Shown here: piece after piece, positions 17,436 to 26,498 of the stretch
Position numbering within the stretch: the first letter of the stretch is position 1
How the letters are laid out: every line of letters begins with the position of its first letter
Origin: Streptomyces sp. cf386
GTDB taxonomy: Bacteria; Actinomycetota; Actinomycetes; Streptomycetales; Streptomycetaceae
Length of the DNA: 64,000 nt
Assembly: GCF_900103585.1 (NCBI RefSeq)
Contig: NZ_FNHV01000007.1
Coordinates: 80,338 to 144,337, forward strand
Reading direction: 5' to 3'
Translations under genes and position numbers: made by a program
The notes under the pieces: generated by a model
The model's database searches: none
What the model saw: the letters and a program-made list of their open reading frames with translations, nothing else
Told to the model about the DNA's origin: nothing

Positions 17436-19052
17436 GTGGACGCCGATCTCACCGGAGCGCTGACCGTGGATCAGTTGGCCCTGCTTTTCGCGCTGTTGGT
17501 CGGGGCCCTGGTGAGTGTCCCGCTGGGGGACCGGTTCGGGGTGCCCGCGCCGGTGTTGATGACCCTGCTCGGGGTCGTGCTCGCGTTGCTCGAGTTCGTG
17601 CCGAACGTCGAGATTCCACCCGATCTGATCCTGCCGCTGTTGTTGCCGCCGCTGCTCTATGCCGCGGTGCGGCGGACCTCTTGGCGGCAGTTCGCGGCGA
17701 ATGTGCGGCCCATCTTTCTGCTGGCCGTGGCGCTGGTGTTCGTCACGACGGTGTGCGTGGCCGCGGTCGCCCACGCGATCGTGCCGGGGCTGCCGCTCGC
17801 CGCCGCCGTTGCGCTGGGCGCGCTCGTCGCGCCGCCCGATCCGGTGGCGGCGACCGCCGTCGCAGGGCAGCTCGGGCTGCCGAGGCGGCTGGTGTCGATC
17901 CTGGAGGGCGAGGGGCTCTTCAACGACGTGACGGCCATCGTGCTCTACCACGTGGCGATCGCCGCCGCCGTGAGCGGCACGTTCTCCCCGTGGGGCGCCG
18001 GACTCGATCTGGTGCTCTCCGCCGTGGTGGCGCTGGCCGTCGGGCTCACCCTCGGCTGGGGCGCCAACAAGCTGATGGATCTGCTGGGGGACCCGACCCT
18101 GCAGATCGGGCTCACGCTGCTCGTGCCGTACGCCTCCTACGTGCTGGCCGAGGAGCTCCACGGTTCCGGCGTGCTCGCCGTACTCGTCACCGCCCTGTTC
18201 CTCGCCGAGTACGCCACCGACGCCGACGACGTGATGACCCGGCTCGCCGGGCACACCTTCTGGGACATCGTCGACACTCTGGTCACCGGCGTCGCCTTCG
18301 GGCTGATCGGGCTGGAACTGCACAACGCGGTGCGGACGGCGTCCGGGCGGTGGGGCGAGATGCTCGGCTGGGCGGCCCTGGTGGTCGGCGTCGTCGTACT
18401 CGTGCGGCTGCTGTACCTGCTGCCGGCCACCTGGCTCACCAAGCGGCTGCACGCGAAACGGGACTACGACGAGGAGATCCCGATGAGCTGGCGCGAGACC
18501 GTCGTGATGTGGTGGTCGGGGATGCGCGGCGTCGCCTCGGTCGCCCTGGCGCTGGCCGTGCCGCTGGAGACGGACTCGGGCGCCCCCTTTCCCGACCGGG
18601 ACGAGATCGTGTTCATCGCGTTCGGGGTGATCATGGCGACCCTCGTGCTGCAGGGCCTGACCCTGCCGTGGCTGGTGAAGCGGCTCGGGGTGCGGGCCGA
18701 CAGCGAGCGGGAGAAGGAGTTCGAGAAGCAGCTGGCGGTGCGGGCGGCCAAGGCGGCCAAGCGCAGGCTCAGGGAGATCGAGGCCGTCGAGGACCTGCCG
18801 GAGGAGCTGTCCGAGCAGATGCTGCGGCGGGCGTTCGAGATCGGGGTGCGGATCAGCCCGGACATGGGGGAGGAGGAGCGCCGGGAGGCGCATCAGCAGC
18901 GGGTGCGGCGGCTGAAGCGGGTGCGGCGGATCCAGGGCGAGCTGCTGAGTGCGGCGCGGCACGAGGTGCTGGCGGCGCGCAGTGAGCCGGGGGCCGATCC
19001 GGAGGTGGTGGACCGGGTGCTGCGGCATCTCGACGTACGCAGTCTGCGGTGA
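17436..19052 (+). CDS. Na+/H+ antiporter, CPA1/NhaP family
   Basis: Polytopic sodium/proton exchanger of 538 residues. About 12 hydrophobic segments span residues 10-410. The conserved ion-binding region PPDPVAATAVAGQLGLPRRL and LEGEGLFNDVTAIVLYH carries the CPA1 aspartates, and WWSGMRGVASVALALAVP is a second family signature. A charged cytoplasmic tail of about 110 residues (about 425-538) is rich in Arg and Glu and may regulate activity. The GTG start lies 58 bases after the acetyltransferase. Expected role is Na+ or K+ efflux and pH control; ion choice cannot be told from sequence. Confidence 0.9.
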   Translation: MDADLTGALTVDQLALLFALLVGALVSVPLGDRFGVPAPVLMTLLGVVLALLEFVPNVEIPPDLILPLLLPPLLYAAVRRTSWRQFAANVRPIFLLAVALVFVTTVCVAAVAHAIVPGLPLAAAVALGALVAPPDPVAATAVAGQLGLPRRLVSILEGEGLFNDVTAIVLYHVAIAAAVSGTFSPWGAGLDLVLSAVVALAVGLTLGWGANKLMDLLGDPTLQIGLTLLVPYASYVLAEELHGSGVLAVLVTALFLAEYATDADDVMTRLAGHTFWDIVDTLVTGVAFGLIGLELHNAVRTASGRWGEMLGWAALVVGVVVLVRLLYLLPATWLTKRLHAKRDYDEEIPMSWRETVVMWWSGMRGVASVALALAVPLETDSGAPFPDRDEIVFIAFGVIMATLVLQGLTLPWLVKRLGVRADSEREKEFEKQLAVRAAKAAKRRLREIEAVEDLPEELSEQMLRRAFEIGVRISPDMGEEERREAHQQRVRRLKRVRRIQGELLSAARHEVLAARSEPGADPEVVDRVLRHLDVRSLR

Positions 19053-19113
19053 TCTTCATGGCAGTCGTGTGAACGGACGCGGCATGTCCCGCGTCCCTTT
19101 GTACGCTCGGATC

Positions 19114-19854
19114 ATGGCTCGCAACGTTGTCATCAGTGGTGGCGGTACGGGAATCGGGCTCGCGGTGGCCCAGCTGTTCGCGGCGGACGGCGATCGGCTG
19201 CTGCTGCTCGGGCGGCGCGCCGAGGTGCTGGAGCGGGCCGGTGTGCCCGGGGCCCTCACCTACGCGGCGGACCTGAGCAAGCCGCGCGGTGTGCGGGGCG
19301 TGGAGCGGTTCGTGGCGTCGGAGTTCGGCACCGTGGACGTACTGATCCACAGTGCCGGAGGCAGCGGCTATCTGGAGCCGAAGGTGGACAGCGACGAGCC
19401 CCTCGACGTCGTCCTGCACAACTGGACCCTCAACTTCGGGCTCAACACCCTGACCGCCGCCCTGCTCACCGAGGCCCTGAAGGACCGGCTCGCCGACCCC
19501 GGCGGGCGGGTGCTGTTCGTCAGCTCCATCGCCGCCTTCCGGGGATCCGGCAGCGGGGCGTACGCGGCGTCCAAGGCCGCGCTGCATCCGTACGCCCATG
19601 ATCTGGCCCGGCAGTTGGGGCCGCGCGGGATCACCGTGAACGTGGTCGCGCCCGGGTATGTCGAGGACACCGAGTTCTTCGGCGACACGATGGACGGCGG
19701 GCGGCGCGAGCAGCTCGTCGCGGAGACCTCGACCGGGCGGGCAGCTTCGCCCGGGGACGTCGCCGCGACCCTGCACTGGCTGGCCTCCCATGTCGCGGGG
19801 CACATCACCTCGCAGATCCTCCAGGTCAACGGCGGGGCCGAGCGCGGTCACTGA
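19114..19854 (+). CDS. Short-chain dehydrogenase/reductase (SDR)
   Basis: NAD(P)-dependent oxidoreductase of 246 residues with a Rossmann fold. The cofactor loop SGGGTGIGLAVAQLF opens the protein, and GRRAEVLERAG after strand 2 carries arginines that favour NADPH. The catalytic residues are Ser in VLFVSSIAAF and Tyr/Lys in YAASKAALHPYA, followed by RGITVNVVAPGYVEDTEF. The ATG at 19114 is chosen because it begins the Rossmann strand (MARNVVISGG); the frame stays open upstream into the antiporter gene. The substrate is unknown. The gene ends 5 bases before the convergent MscS gene, so no room remains for separate terminators. Confidence 0.88.
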   Translation: MARNVVISGGGTGIGLAVAQLFAADGDRLLLLGRRAEVLERAGVPGALTYAADLSKPRGVRGVERFVASEFGTVDVLIHSAGGSGYLEPKVDSDEPLDVVLHNWTLNFGLNTLTAALLTEALKDRLADPGGRVLFVSSIAAFRGSGSGAYAASKAALHPYAHDLARQLGPRGITVNVVAPGYVEDTEFFGDTMDGGRREQLVAETSTGRAASPGDVAATLHWLASHVAGHITSQILQVNGGAERGH

Positions 19855-19859
19855 GCCGC

Positions 19860-20990
19860 TCAGGGCCGCTCCGGACGCGCCGTCGGCTGGTGGTCGTGCT
19901 GGTGGGTGCGGCGGGCCGGGACGCGGCCGGGGACGGCGCCGGGCACGGGAAAGCCGGGTGGCAGGGCCGCGTCCGTCGCGTTCACGCGTGGCAGCGCGTA
20001 CGGGTGCTCGGCGGCCAGCCAGCGGATCAGCTGCTCGCGCACCGCGACCCGCACCGTCCACAGGTCGTCCGCGTCCTTCGCCGTGACCAGGGCCCGCACC
20101 TCCATGGTGCTGGGTGTGGAGTCGGTGACGACCAGACCGTAGTCGCGGCCGTCCCACGCCGGGCACGCGCGCAGGATGTCGCGGAGCTGCTCGCGCATCG
20201 CCTCCATGGGCGCCGAGTGGTCGACGTGGAGGAAGACGGTGCCGGTCATCTGGGCGCCGCCGCGCGACCAGTTCTCGAAGGCCTTCGAGGTGAAGTACGA
20301 CACCGGCATCGTGATCCGGCGCTCGTCCCAGGTCCGCACGGTCAGGAACGTCAGGGTGATCTCCTCGACGGTGCCCCACTCGCCGTCCACCACGACCGTG
20401 TCCCCCAGGCGCACCATGTCCCCGAAGGCGATCTGGAACCCGGCGAACATGTTGCTCAGCGTGGACTGGGCGGCGACACCGGCCACGATGCCGAGGATGC
20501 CGGCCGAGGCCAGCAGCGAGGCGCCGGCCGCGCGGAACGCCGGGAACGTCAGCAGCATCGCCGCCACCGCCACGACGCCGACGACCGCCGCCACCACCCG
20601 CATGATCAACGTCACCTGGGTGCGCACCCGCCGGACCCGGGCCGGATCGCGGTGGACACGGGCGTAGCGGGTGTACGTCGTCTCCACGACCGCCGCCGCG
20701 ATCCGGATCGCCAGCCAGGCCGCCGCTCCGATCAGCACCAGCGTCAGCATCCGGCCGACGGCGACCCGCTGTTCCAGCAGCAGCCCGGCCTCGTCGTACG
20801 CCCCTCTGAGCAGGGCCGCGCACAGCACGAGCTGGTAGGGGACGCGGGCGCGGCGCAGCTGACCCCACAGGGGTGTCTCGGTGTGCCGTTCGTCGGCCTT
20901 GCGCATCAGACGGTCGGTGGCCCACCCGATGATCAGGGTGAGCAGGACCGAGCCGCCGATGACGATCAGCGGGCGGAGTATGTTCTCCAT
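19860..20990 (-). CDS. MscS-family mechanosensitive ion channel
   Basis: Small-conductance mechanosensitive channel protein of 376 residues. Four hydrophobic spans lie at about 5-22, 50-68, 80-103 and 125-148, with the pore helix following as AAGASLLASAGILGIVAGVAAQSTLSN (about 153-180), rich in Gly and Ala as in TM3 of MscS. The beta domain signature GDMVRLGDTVVVDGEWGTVEEITLTFL follows directly. An alpha/beta C-terminal domain and a His/Pro/Arg-rich tail end the chain. It should open on membrane stretch to release solutes in osmotic downshock. The ATG has ATGGGGA-like sequence upstream and no strong Shine-Dalgarno. Confidence 0.88.
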   Translation of the reverse strand: MENILRPLIVIGGSVLLTLIIGWATDRLMRKADERHTETPLWGQLRRARVPYQLVLCAALLRGAYDEAGLLLEQRVAVGRMLTLVLIGAAAWLAIRIAAAVVETTYTRYARVHRDPARVRRVRTQVTLIMRVVAAVVGVVAVAAMLLTFPAFRAAGASLLASAGILGIVAGVAAQSTLSNMFAGFQIAFGDMVRLGDTVVVDGEWGTVEEITLTFLTVRTWDERRITMPVSYFTSKAFENWSRGGAQMTGTVFLHVDHSAPMEAMREQLRDILRACPAWDGRDYGLVVTDSTPSTMEVRALVTAKDADDLWTVRVAVREQLIRWLAAEHPYALPRVNATDAALPPGFPVPGAVPGRVPARRTHQHDHQPTARPERP

Positions 20991-21084
20991 TCCCCGAACG
21001 TAACCACCCGAGGGGGGTCCTGAACATGTGCGTCCATGAGGCGGTGGTCACGGCGTTGTCGGACCCGGCTGGCACCATGGCCTC

Positions 21085-21654
21085 ATGAACATCATGCTCT
21101 TCCACTCGACCTATGGCCTCAGGCCCGCGGTGCGCCAGGCAGCGGACCGGCTGCGTGCCGCCGGACACGAGGTGTGGACGCCGGACCTCTTCGAGGGGCG
21201 TACGTTCGAGACCGTCGAGGAGGGCATGGAGTTCAACGACGGGATCGGCAAGGACGAGCTGCTGAAGCGGGCCGTGCTCGCTGCCGCGCCCTACTCGGAG
21301 CGGGGGCTGGTCTACGCCGGATTCTCGCTCGGTGCCTCCGTCGCCCAGACCCTCGCGCTCGGCGACGACAAGGCGCGCGGGCTGCTGCTTCTGCACGGCA
21401 CGTCGGACATCGCGCCGAACGCCTCGGTGGACGATCTGCCGGTGCAACTGCATGTCGCCGAGCCGGACCCGTTCGAGACGGACGACTGGCTGAGCGCCTG
21501 GTATCTGCAGCTGGGCAGAGCGGGCGCCGATGTGGAGGTGTACAGATACACGGGCGCCGGCCACCTCTACACCGACCCCGACCTGCCGGACTACGACGAG
21601 GAGGCCGCCGAGGCCACCTGGCGGGTGGCACTCGGCTTCCTCGAGACCCTGTAA
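21085..21654 (+). CDS. Dienelactone hydrolase-family protein with serine nucleophile
   Basis: Alpha/beta hydrolase of 189 residues. It aligns in layout with dienelactone hydrolases: N-terminal LFHSTYGLRPAVRQAADRLR, DLFEGRTFETVEEGM, a nucleophile elbow in GFSLGASVAQTLAL, LLHGTSD and a terminal YTGAGHLYTDPDLPDYDEEAA. The elbow residue is serine, where classical dienelactone hydrolases use cysteine, so true dienelactone activity is doubtful. The gene stands alone between the divergent MscS gene and the convergent phoD. The ATG start fits the first beta strand (MNIMLFHS). Confidence 0.82.
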   Translation: MNIMLFHSTYGLRPAVRQAADRLRAAGHEVWTPDLFEGRTFETVEEGMEFNDGIGKDELLKRAVLAAAPYSERGLVYAGFSLGASVAQTLALGDDKARGLLLLHGTSDIAPNASVDDLPVQLHVAEPDPFETDDWLSAWYLQLGRAGADVEVYRYTGAGHLYTDPDLPDYDEEAAEATWRVALGFLETL

Positions 21655-21678
21655 GGCTTCGAGACACCGCGGGAGCCG

Positions 21679-23340
21679 TCAGACGGGGTCGTACGTCCGC
21701 TCCACCTTCTGCGTGCCGCTGCGGGTGCGGTACGAACGGGCCCACGACGCGGTCGCGTTCTGCTTCGTCTTGTCGGAGAGGACGTAGTAGTCCATCTGCG
21801 CGCGGTCGGCCGTGATGTCCAGGACGCCGTAGCCGTGGCGGTCGGTGTCGACCCAGTGGACGTGCCGGTTGGCGGCCTTGATGATCGGCGAGGCGAGTGC
21901 GGAGACCGTGCCCTCGGGGACCTTGACGATGTCGTCGAGGTTGTCGGAGGTGACCGAGGTGACGACGAACTCCGTGGCGGCGGAGGCGGACAGCGGGTAG
22001 GTACCGGCGTCCACCGGCACGTCGTTGGCCCACGCCATGTGGATGTCGCCGGTCAGGAACACGGTGTTGCGGATCGCGTTCGAGCGCAGATGGGCCAGCA
22101 GTTCCCGGCGGTCGTCGGTGTAGCCGTCCCACTGGTCGGGGTTGAGGGCGAGCCCCTCCTGCGGCAGGCCCAGCAGCTTGGCGAGCGGCTTGAGCAGGTC
22201 GGCGGTGAGGGAGCCGATCGCGAACGGCGAGATCATCACCGAGTTGCCGACCAGCCGCCAGGTGGTGTCGGAGGACTTCAACCCCGCCTTCAGCCAGTCC
22301 AGTTGGGCCCGGCCGGTGAGCGTGCGGTCCGGGTCGTCGACCTCGCCGTTGCCGACGGACACCTGCTGCGAGCGGAAGGAACGCAGGTCGAGCAGGGAGA
22401 GGTCGGCGAGCTTGCCGAAGCGCAGCCGGCGGTAGGTGGTGCCGGCGATCGCCGGGCGCACCGGCATCCACTCGAAGTAGGCCTGCTTGGCGGCGGCCTG
22501 GCGGGCGGCCCAGGTGCCCTCCGCGCCCTCGGTGTGGTTCTCGGCGCCGCCCGACCAGGCGTCGTTGGCGATCTCGTGGTCGTCCCAGATCGCGATGACG
22601 GGCGCCTTCGCGTGCAGGGCCTGCAGATCCGGGTCCGTCTTGTACTTGCCGTGCCGGACGCGGTAGTCGGCGAGCGTGAGGATCTCGTGGGTGGGCGTGG
22701 TCTGCCGTACGACGGTGCCGCGCGTGCCGTACTCGCCGGTGCCGTACTCGTAGATGTAGTCGCCCAGGTGCAGCCAGGCGTCCAGGTCGCTGCGGGCCGC
22801 GAGGTGGCGGTACGCGGAGAAGTAGCCGCCCTCCCAGTTGGCGCAGGAGGCCACGCCGAAGCGGAGGCCCGCGACGGACGCGTTCGCCGCCGGCGCGGTG
22901 CGGGTACGCGCCACCGGGGAGTCCGTGCCGCCCGCCGAGAAACGGAACCAGTAGTCGGTGGCCGGCTCCAGGCCCCGTATGTCCGCCTTGACGGTGTGGT
23001 CGGAGGCGGCGGTCGCGGTGGTCGAGCCTTTGGCGACGACGGTCGTCAGCGCCTTGTCCCGGGCGACGATCCAGCTGACCTCGGTGTCCGGGCCGAGCCC
23101 GGAGCCGGGGGTCGCCACGGGGGTGGGCGTCACCCGGGTCCACAGCAGGATGCCGTCGGGCAGCGGGTCGCCGGAGGCGACGCCGTGCAGGAAGGCGGGG
23201 GCCGCGTCGGCGGCGCCGGCGGGCAGGGCGGCGGCCAGTGGGCCGGCCAGAACAGCCGTCGCCGCCGCGGCCTTGACGACCGTACGGCGGCGAGGGGTAA
23301 GGGAGTTGTGCTGCTCGGATGATCTGTATCGACTGGTCAC
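21679..23340 (-). CDS. phoD: Tat-exported alkaline phosphatase PhoD
   Basis: Secreted metallophosphoesterase of 553 residues that releases phosphate from organic esters. A twin-arginine signal peptide lies at about residues 16-47 (RRRTVVKAAAATAVLAG then an AxA cleavage region). An N-terminal fibronectin-like PhoD_N domain begins FLHGVASGDPLPDGILLWTR, with the catalytic domain after about residue 150. Metal-ligand segments are visible: WLHLGDYIYEYG, IAIWDDHEIANDAW and VFLTGDIHMAW. In Streptomyces phoD is normally PhoP-controlled, but I do not see a clean PHO box in the 93 bases upstream. The GTG start lacks a strong Shine-Dalgarno. It is the second gene on its strand after the DsbA-like gene, separated by a hairpin. 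Confidence 0.94.
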   Translation of the reverse strand: MTSRYRSSEQHNSLTPRRRTVVKAAAATAVLAGPLAAALPAGAADAAPAFLHGVASGDPLPDGILLWTRVTPTPVATPGSGLGPDTEVSWIVARDKALTTVVAKGSTTATAASDHTVKADIRGLEPATDYWFRFSAGGTDSPVARTRTAPAANASVAGLRFGVASCANWEGGYFSAYRHLAARSDLDAWLHLGDYIYEYGTGEYGTRGTVVRQTTPTHEILTLADYRVRHGKYKTDPDLQALHAKAPVIAIWDDHEIANDAWSGGAENHTEGAEGTWAARQAAAKQAYFEWMPVRPAIAGTTYRRLRFGKLADLSLLDLRSFRSQQVSVGNGEVDDPDRTLTGRAQLDWLKAGLKSSDTTWRLVGNSVMISPFAIGSLTADLLKPLAKLLGLPQEGLALNPDQWDGYTDDRRELLAHLRSNAIRNTVFLTGDIHMAWANDVPVDAGTYPLSASAATEFVVTSVTSDNLDDIVKVPEGTVSALASPIIKAANRHVHWVDTDRHGYGVLDITADRAQMDYYVLSDKTKQNATASWARSYRTRSGTQKVERTYDPV

Positions 23341-23369
23341 AGACGATCAGGTTACTGATCGGTATGAAC

Positions 23370-23405
23370 AAGAGCGGGCGAACCCGTGAAAGTTCGCCCG
23401 CTCTT
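23370..23405 (-). terminator. Hairpin terminator between the DsbA-like gene and phoD
   Basis: A perfect 14-base-pair stem (23370-23383 with 23392-23405) and eight-base loop, 28 bases beyond the end of the minus-strand DsbA-like gene and 30 bases before phoD. The T-run is weak on both strands, as is common in Streptomyces. Confidence 0.75.
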
Positions 23406-23433
23406 CATTCGGAGGTTATGCGTCCAGTTGGCG

Positions 23434-24273
23434 TCAGCCCTTGAGGGCCGCGGTCACCGCCGAGGTGAACTCCTCCGCCGTCCACGGCTGGTTGGGGCCG
23501 GAGGTCTGCAGCTGCTTGCCGTCCATGACGAAGCTCGGCGTGCCCGTCACCCCGTCCTTGTTGGTGTCGAAGGTCTTCGACATGGCCAGCGCCCAGGCGT
23601 CGTACGTGCCCTTCTTCACCGCGTTCTCGAACTTGGTGTTGTTCTTCAGGGCGGGGACGGAGTTCGCGATCTCGATGAGGTAGTCGTCGTCCTTGAACTT
23701 GTCGTCCGACTCCTCCGGGTGGTACTTCGCCGAGTAGAGCGCGGTCTTGTACTCCATGAACGCCTCCGGGCTCACGTTCAGCGCGGCGCCCATGGCGCTC
23801 ATCGCGTTCTTGGAGCCCTCGGCGTTGGCGCCGATCTTGCCTTCCTTCAGCTGGTCGCCGTCGAGGAACGTGCCGCCGATGAACTGGATCTTGTACTTGC
23901 CGGCCTCGACGTCCTTGTCGACGACCGAACCGGCGGCCTGCTCGAACGACGCGCAGACCGGGCAGCGCGGGTCCTCGTACACCTTGAGGGTCTTCTTGGC
24001 GCTGTCCTTGCCGATGACGACGGTCGTGCCGTTCGTGCCCGTGGTGTTGGCCGGGGTGACGACCTTGTCGTCCTTCACCGCCTCCCAGTAACTGGGCTTG
24101 CTGGCCTGGACGACGGCGTAGCCGATGCCGCCCGCCGCGGCCAGGACGCCGACGATCGAGCAGGCGACGACGACCTGCCGCTTGACCTTCGCCCGCTTCG
24201 CCTCGCGCTCGCGCTCGGCGCGCAGCCGCTCGCGGGCCGCCGACTTCGCCGCCTGGGTGTTCCGCTTGCTCAT
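23434..24273 (-). CDS. Membrane-anchored DsbA-like thioredoxin-fold protein
   Basis: Extracytoplasmic disulfide-type protein of 279 residues. A basic, Arg/Ala/Lys-rich cytoplasmic N-terminus of about 35 residues is followed by one membrane span (about 38-58, VVVACSIVGVLAAAGGIGYAV). The thioredoxin_4 domain has the active-site motif CPVC in VYEDPRCPVCASFEQAAG and the cis-proline loop VTGTPSFVMDGK. The start ATG at 24273 is chosen because GGAGA lies 9 bases upstream; ATGs at 24288 and 24300 are in frame but poorly supported. Likely role is disulfide exchange for exported proteins. A related paralogue lies at 54981-55754. Confidence 0.9.
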   Translation of the reverse strand: MSKRNTQAAKSAARERLRAEREREAKRAKVKRQVVVACSIVGVLAAAGGIGYAVVQASKPSYWEAVKDDKVVTPANTTGTNGTTVVIGKDSAKKTLKVYEDPRCPVCASFEQAAGSVVDKDVEAGKYKIQFIGGTFLDGDQLKEGKIGANAEGSKNAMSAMGAALNVSPEAFMEYKTALYSAKYHPEESDDKFKDDDYLIEIANSVPALKNNTKFENAVKKGTYDAWALAMSKTFDTNKDGVTGTPSFVMDGKQLQTSGPNQPWTAEEFTSAVTAALKG

Positions 24274-24348
24274 CTTGGTGATCTCCATGGGGACGCGCAC
24301 ACATCGTGTGCGGATACGTAGGGGTGGACTGTGCTGCTCAGATGCCGT

Positions 24349-25050
24349 TCACGCGAAGGCGAGGGCGGGCGAGCACGGTGGTCCACGTCGTCCCAGGGAG
24401 TGCACGAGGAGGCGGCTGCGGGCGCCGGCCGTCCGGCGGGCGGGGCGCGGTAGGCGGCGGACCGGCGCGGTCCGGCGCACCGTCACCGCGGCGACCGCCA
24501 GCAGCAGCGGGCGGAACGTCGTCGCCGTCACCGCGCGCAGCAGCTGGGCCAGGGCCCGCTCGCCGCGCCGCAGCCAGGCGGCGGCGAGGAGGCCGACGCC
24601 GATGTGCGCGCCGAGCAGGAGCCAGGGCGTCGCCGGGTCGGCCTGGGTGGTGAGCAGGGTAGCCAGATGGCGGGTGTCGGTGCCCGTCATGCCGGCCAGG
24701 GGCGTGCCCACGGCGGTGTTGTCGCCGCACAGGACGTCGAAGCCGACGGACCGCAGGGGGCCCGTGACCGGGCCGCCCGCCCGGCCGTAACAGACGTGCT
24801 GGCCGGCGGTGAGGATCGTGTCGGCGGCCAGTTCCAGCGGGATCAGCAGGACCGCGATCCGCCCGTAGGTCCGCTCGCGGCCGGCCAGGGCGTATGCGAG
24901 CACGAACACGGCCGCCGCCAGCAGGGCCACCGTGTTCAGCGGCAGCGGCGCCCGGGACAGCAGCACATGCGACGCGGTGCTGAGCGTCACGACAAGTGAC
25001 GTGAACAGCGCCGCGCGTACGGCTCGCAGGTGGGTCCCGGATATGTCCAT
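24349..25050 (-). CDS. Hypothetical integral membrane protein
   Basis: Unrecognised protein of 233 residues. Hydrophobic segments are at about 12-33, 38-55, 63-82, 145-162 and 178-192, suggesting four or five spans. An extracellular loop between the third and fourth holds two cysteines (HVCYGRAGG and FDVLCGDNTA), and the C-terminal 45 residues are Arg/Pro-rich and likely cytoplasmic. No Shine-Dalgarno is visible ahead of the ATG at 25050, so the true start may differ. It lies 75 bases upstream of the DsbA-like gene on the same strand, and the loop cysteines make a link to disulfide chemistry possible, but this is inference. Confidence 0.6.
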   Translation of the reverse strand: MDISGTHLRAVRAALFTSLVVTLSTASHVLLSRAPLPLNTVALLAAAVFVLAYALAGRERTYGRIAVLLIPLELAADTILTAGQHVCYGRAGGPVTGPLRSVGFDVLCGDNTAVGTPLAGMTGTDTRHLATLLTTQADPATPWLLLGAHIGVGLLAAAWLRRGERALAQLLRAVTATTFRPLLLAVAAVTVRRTAPVRRLPRPARRTAGARSRLLVHSLGRRGPPCSPALAFA

Positions 25051-25139
25051 AGCGGAGAAGAGTGTGGCACGTGGTCCTGTAAGAGACCCTTAAAGGGTGC
25101 CTGTGAGCGACCGTGGAGCGCCGGTGCGCGGCCGTTCCG

Positions 25140-26498
25140 TCACAGACCCGGAATGCGGCCGTTGCGGAACAGGTCCACGAAGATCTGGTGGTCGGCACGC
25201 GCGCGTGCGCCGTAGTCGTGCGCGAAGTCGACCAGGAGCTCCGCGAAGCCGACGCCCCCGTCGGAGTCCGCCGCGATCGCCGCGTCGATGGCCCGCTCGG
25301 TGGAGAACGGCACCAGGGACTCGCCGGAGGTGTCGTCCGCCGCCGCGTGCATCGTGGCCGTGGCCCGGCCGAGGTCGGCGACGACCGCAGCGATCTCCTC
25401 CGGGTCGTCTATGTCGCTCCAGTCCAGGTCCACGGCGTACGGCGAGACCTCGGCGACCAGCTGGCCCGCGCCGTCCAGCTCGGTCCAGCCCAGCCACGGG
25501 TCGGCGTTCGCCTGGAGGGCGCGCTGGGAGATCACCGTGCGGTGGCCCTCGTGCTGGAAGTAGTCGCGCAGCGCCTGGTCCGTGATGTGCCGGGAGACGG
25601 CCGGGGTCTGGGCCTGCTTGATGTAGATCACGACGTCGTTCTCCAGGGCGTCGGTGTGGCCCTCCAGGAGGATGTTGTACGACGGCAGGCCGGCCGATCC
25701 GATGCCGATGCCGCGGCGGCCGACCACGTCCTTCACCCGGTACGAGTCCGGGCGGTCCAGGGAGGCGTCCGGCAGCGTCTCCAGGTAGCCGTCGAAGGCC
25801 GCGAGCACCTTGTAGCGGGTGGCCGCGTCCAGCTCGATGGAGCCGCCGCCCGGGGCGAAGCGGCGCTCGAAGTCACGGATCTCGGTCATCGAGTCCAGCA
25901 GCCCGAAGCGGGTCAGCGCGCGGGCGTCCCGCAGGGCGTCCAGGAGCGAGCCCTGCGCGGTGTCCAGCGTGAACGGCGGCACCTCGTCGCTCTTGGCGCC
26001 GGTCGCCAGCGCGTGGATGCGCTCGCGGTACGCGCCCGCGTAGATCCGCACCAGCTCGCTGATCTGCTCGTCGCCCAGCGCCTTGGCGTAGCCGATGAGG
26101 GCGATGGAGGCGGCGAAGCGCTTGAGGTCCCAGGTGAAGGGGCCGACGTACGCCTCGTCGAAGTCGTTGACGTTGAAGATCAGCCGGCCGTTGGCGTCCA
26201 TGTACGTGCCGAAGTTCTCCGCGTGCAGGTCGCCGTGGATCCACACGCGCGAGGTGCGCTCGTCCAGGTAGGGCCCGCTGTATATCTTCCCGCCGCCCCG
26301 AGCGGCGTTCTCGGCGTCGAGGTCGTGGTAGAAGAGGCACGCCGTGCCGCGGTAGAACGCGAACGCCGAGGCCGCCATCTTCCGGAACTTCACGCGGAAC
26401 GCGGCCGGGTCGGCGGCCAGGAGCTCGCCGAAGGCGGTGTCGAAGACGGCGAGGATCTCGTCGCCGCGCTGCTCGTCGTTGAGCTGGGGGACCGACAT
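25140..26498 (-). CDS. DUF2252 family protein (kinase-like fold)
   Basis: A 452-residue soluble protein of the DUF2252 family. Motifs recall the catalytic and metal loops of aminoglycoside-phosphotransferase-like kinases: WIHGDLHAENFGTYMD near residue 95 and LIFNVNDFDEAYVGPF near residue 115. VVGRRGIGIGSAGLPSYNILLEG further on is a family-typical block. No signal peptide or membrane span is present. GGAGG lies 8 bases ahead of the ATG. Substrate and reaction are not established, so a phosphotransferase role is only suggested by fold. It is divergent from dnaE and shares a 206-base promoter region with it. Confidence 0.82.
   Translation of the reverse strand: MSVPQLNDEQRGDEILAVFDTAFGELLAADPAAFRVKFRKMAASAFAFYRGTACLFYHDLDAENAARGGGKIYSGPYLDERTSRVWIHGDLHAENFGTYMDANGRLIFNVNDFDEAYVGPFTWDLKRFAASIALIGYAKALGDEQISELVRIYAGAYRERIHALATGAKSDEVPPFTLDTAQGSLLDALRDARALTRFGLLDSMTEIRDFERRFAPGGGSIELDAATRYKVLAAFDGYLETLPDASLDRPDSYRVKDVVGRRGIGIGSAGLPSYNILLEGHTDALENDVVIYIKQAQTPAVSRHITDQALRDYFQHEGHRTVISQRALQANADPWLGWTELDGAGQLVAEVSPYAVDLDWSDIDDPEEIAAVVADLGRATATMHAAADDTSGESLVPFSTERAIDAAIAADSDGGVGFAELLVDFAHDYGARARADHQIFVDLFRNGRIPGL

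Noticed and set aside
15930..19028. 1032-codon minus-strand open frame opposite rluD, the acetyltransferase and the antiporter
   Set aside because: It covers three genes with clear motifs on the other strand; its composition is typical of an antisense shadow in high-GC DNA.
23341..23433. PHO box upstream of phoD
   Set aside because: GTTC-like elements occur, but no two repeats have the 11-base spacing expected of a Streptomyces PHO box.
24338..25198. Alternative 286-codon minus-strand frame over the membrane protein gene
   Set aside because: It lacks membrane spans or domains; the frame at 24349-25050 has coherent hydrophobic segments.
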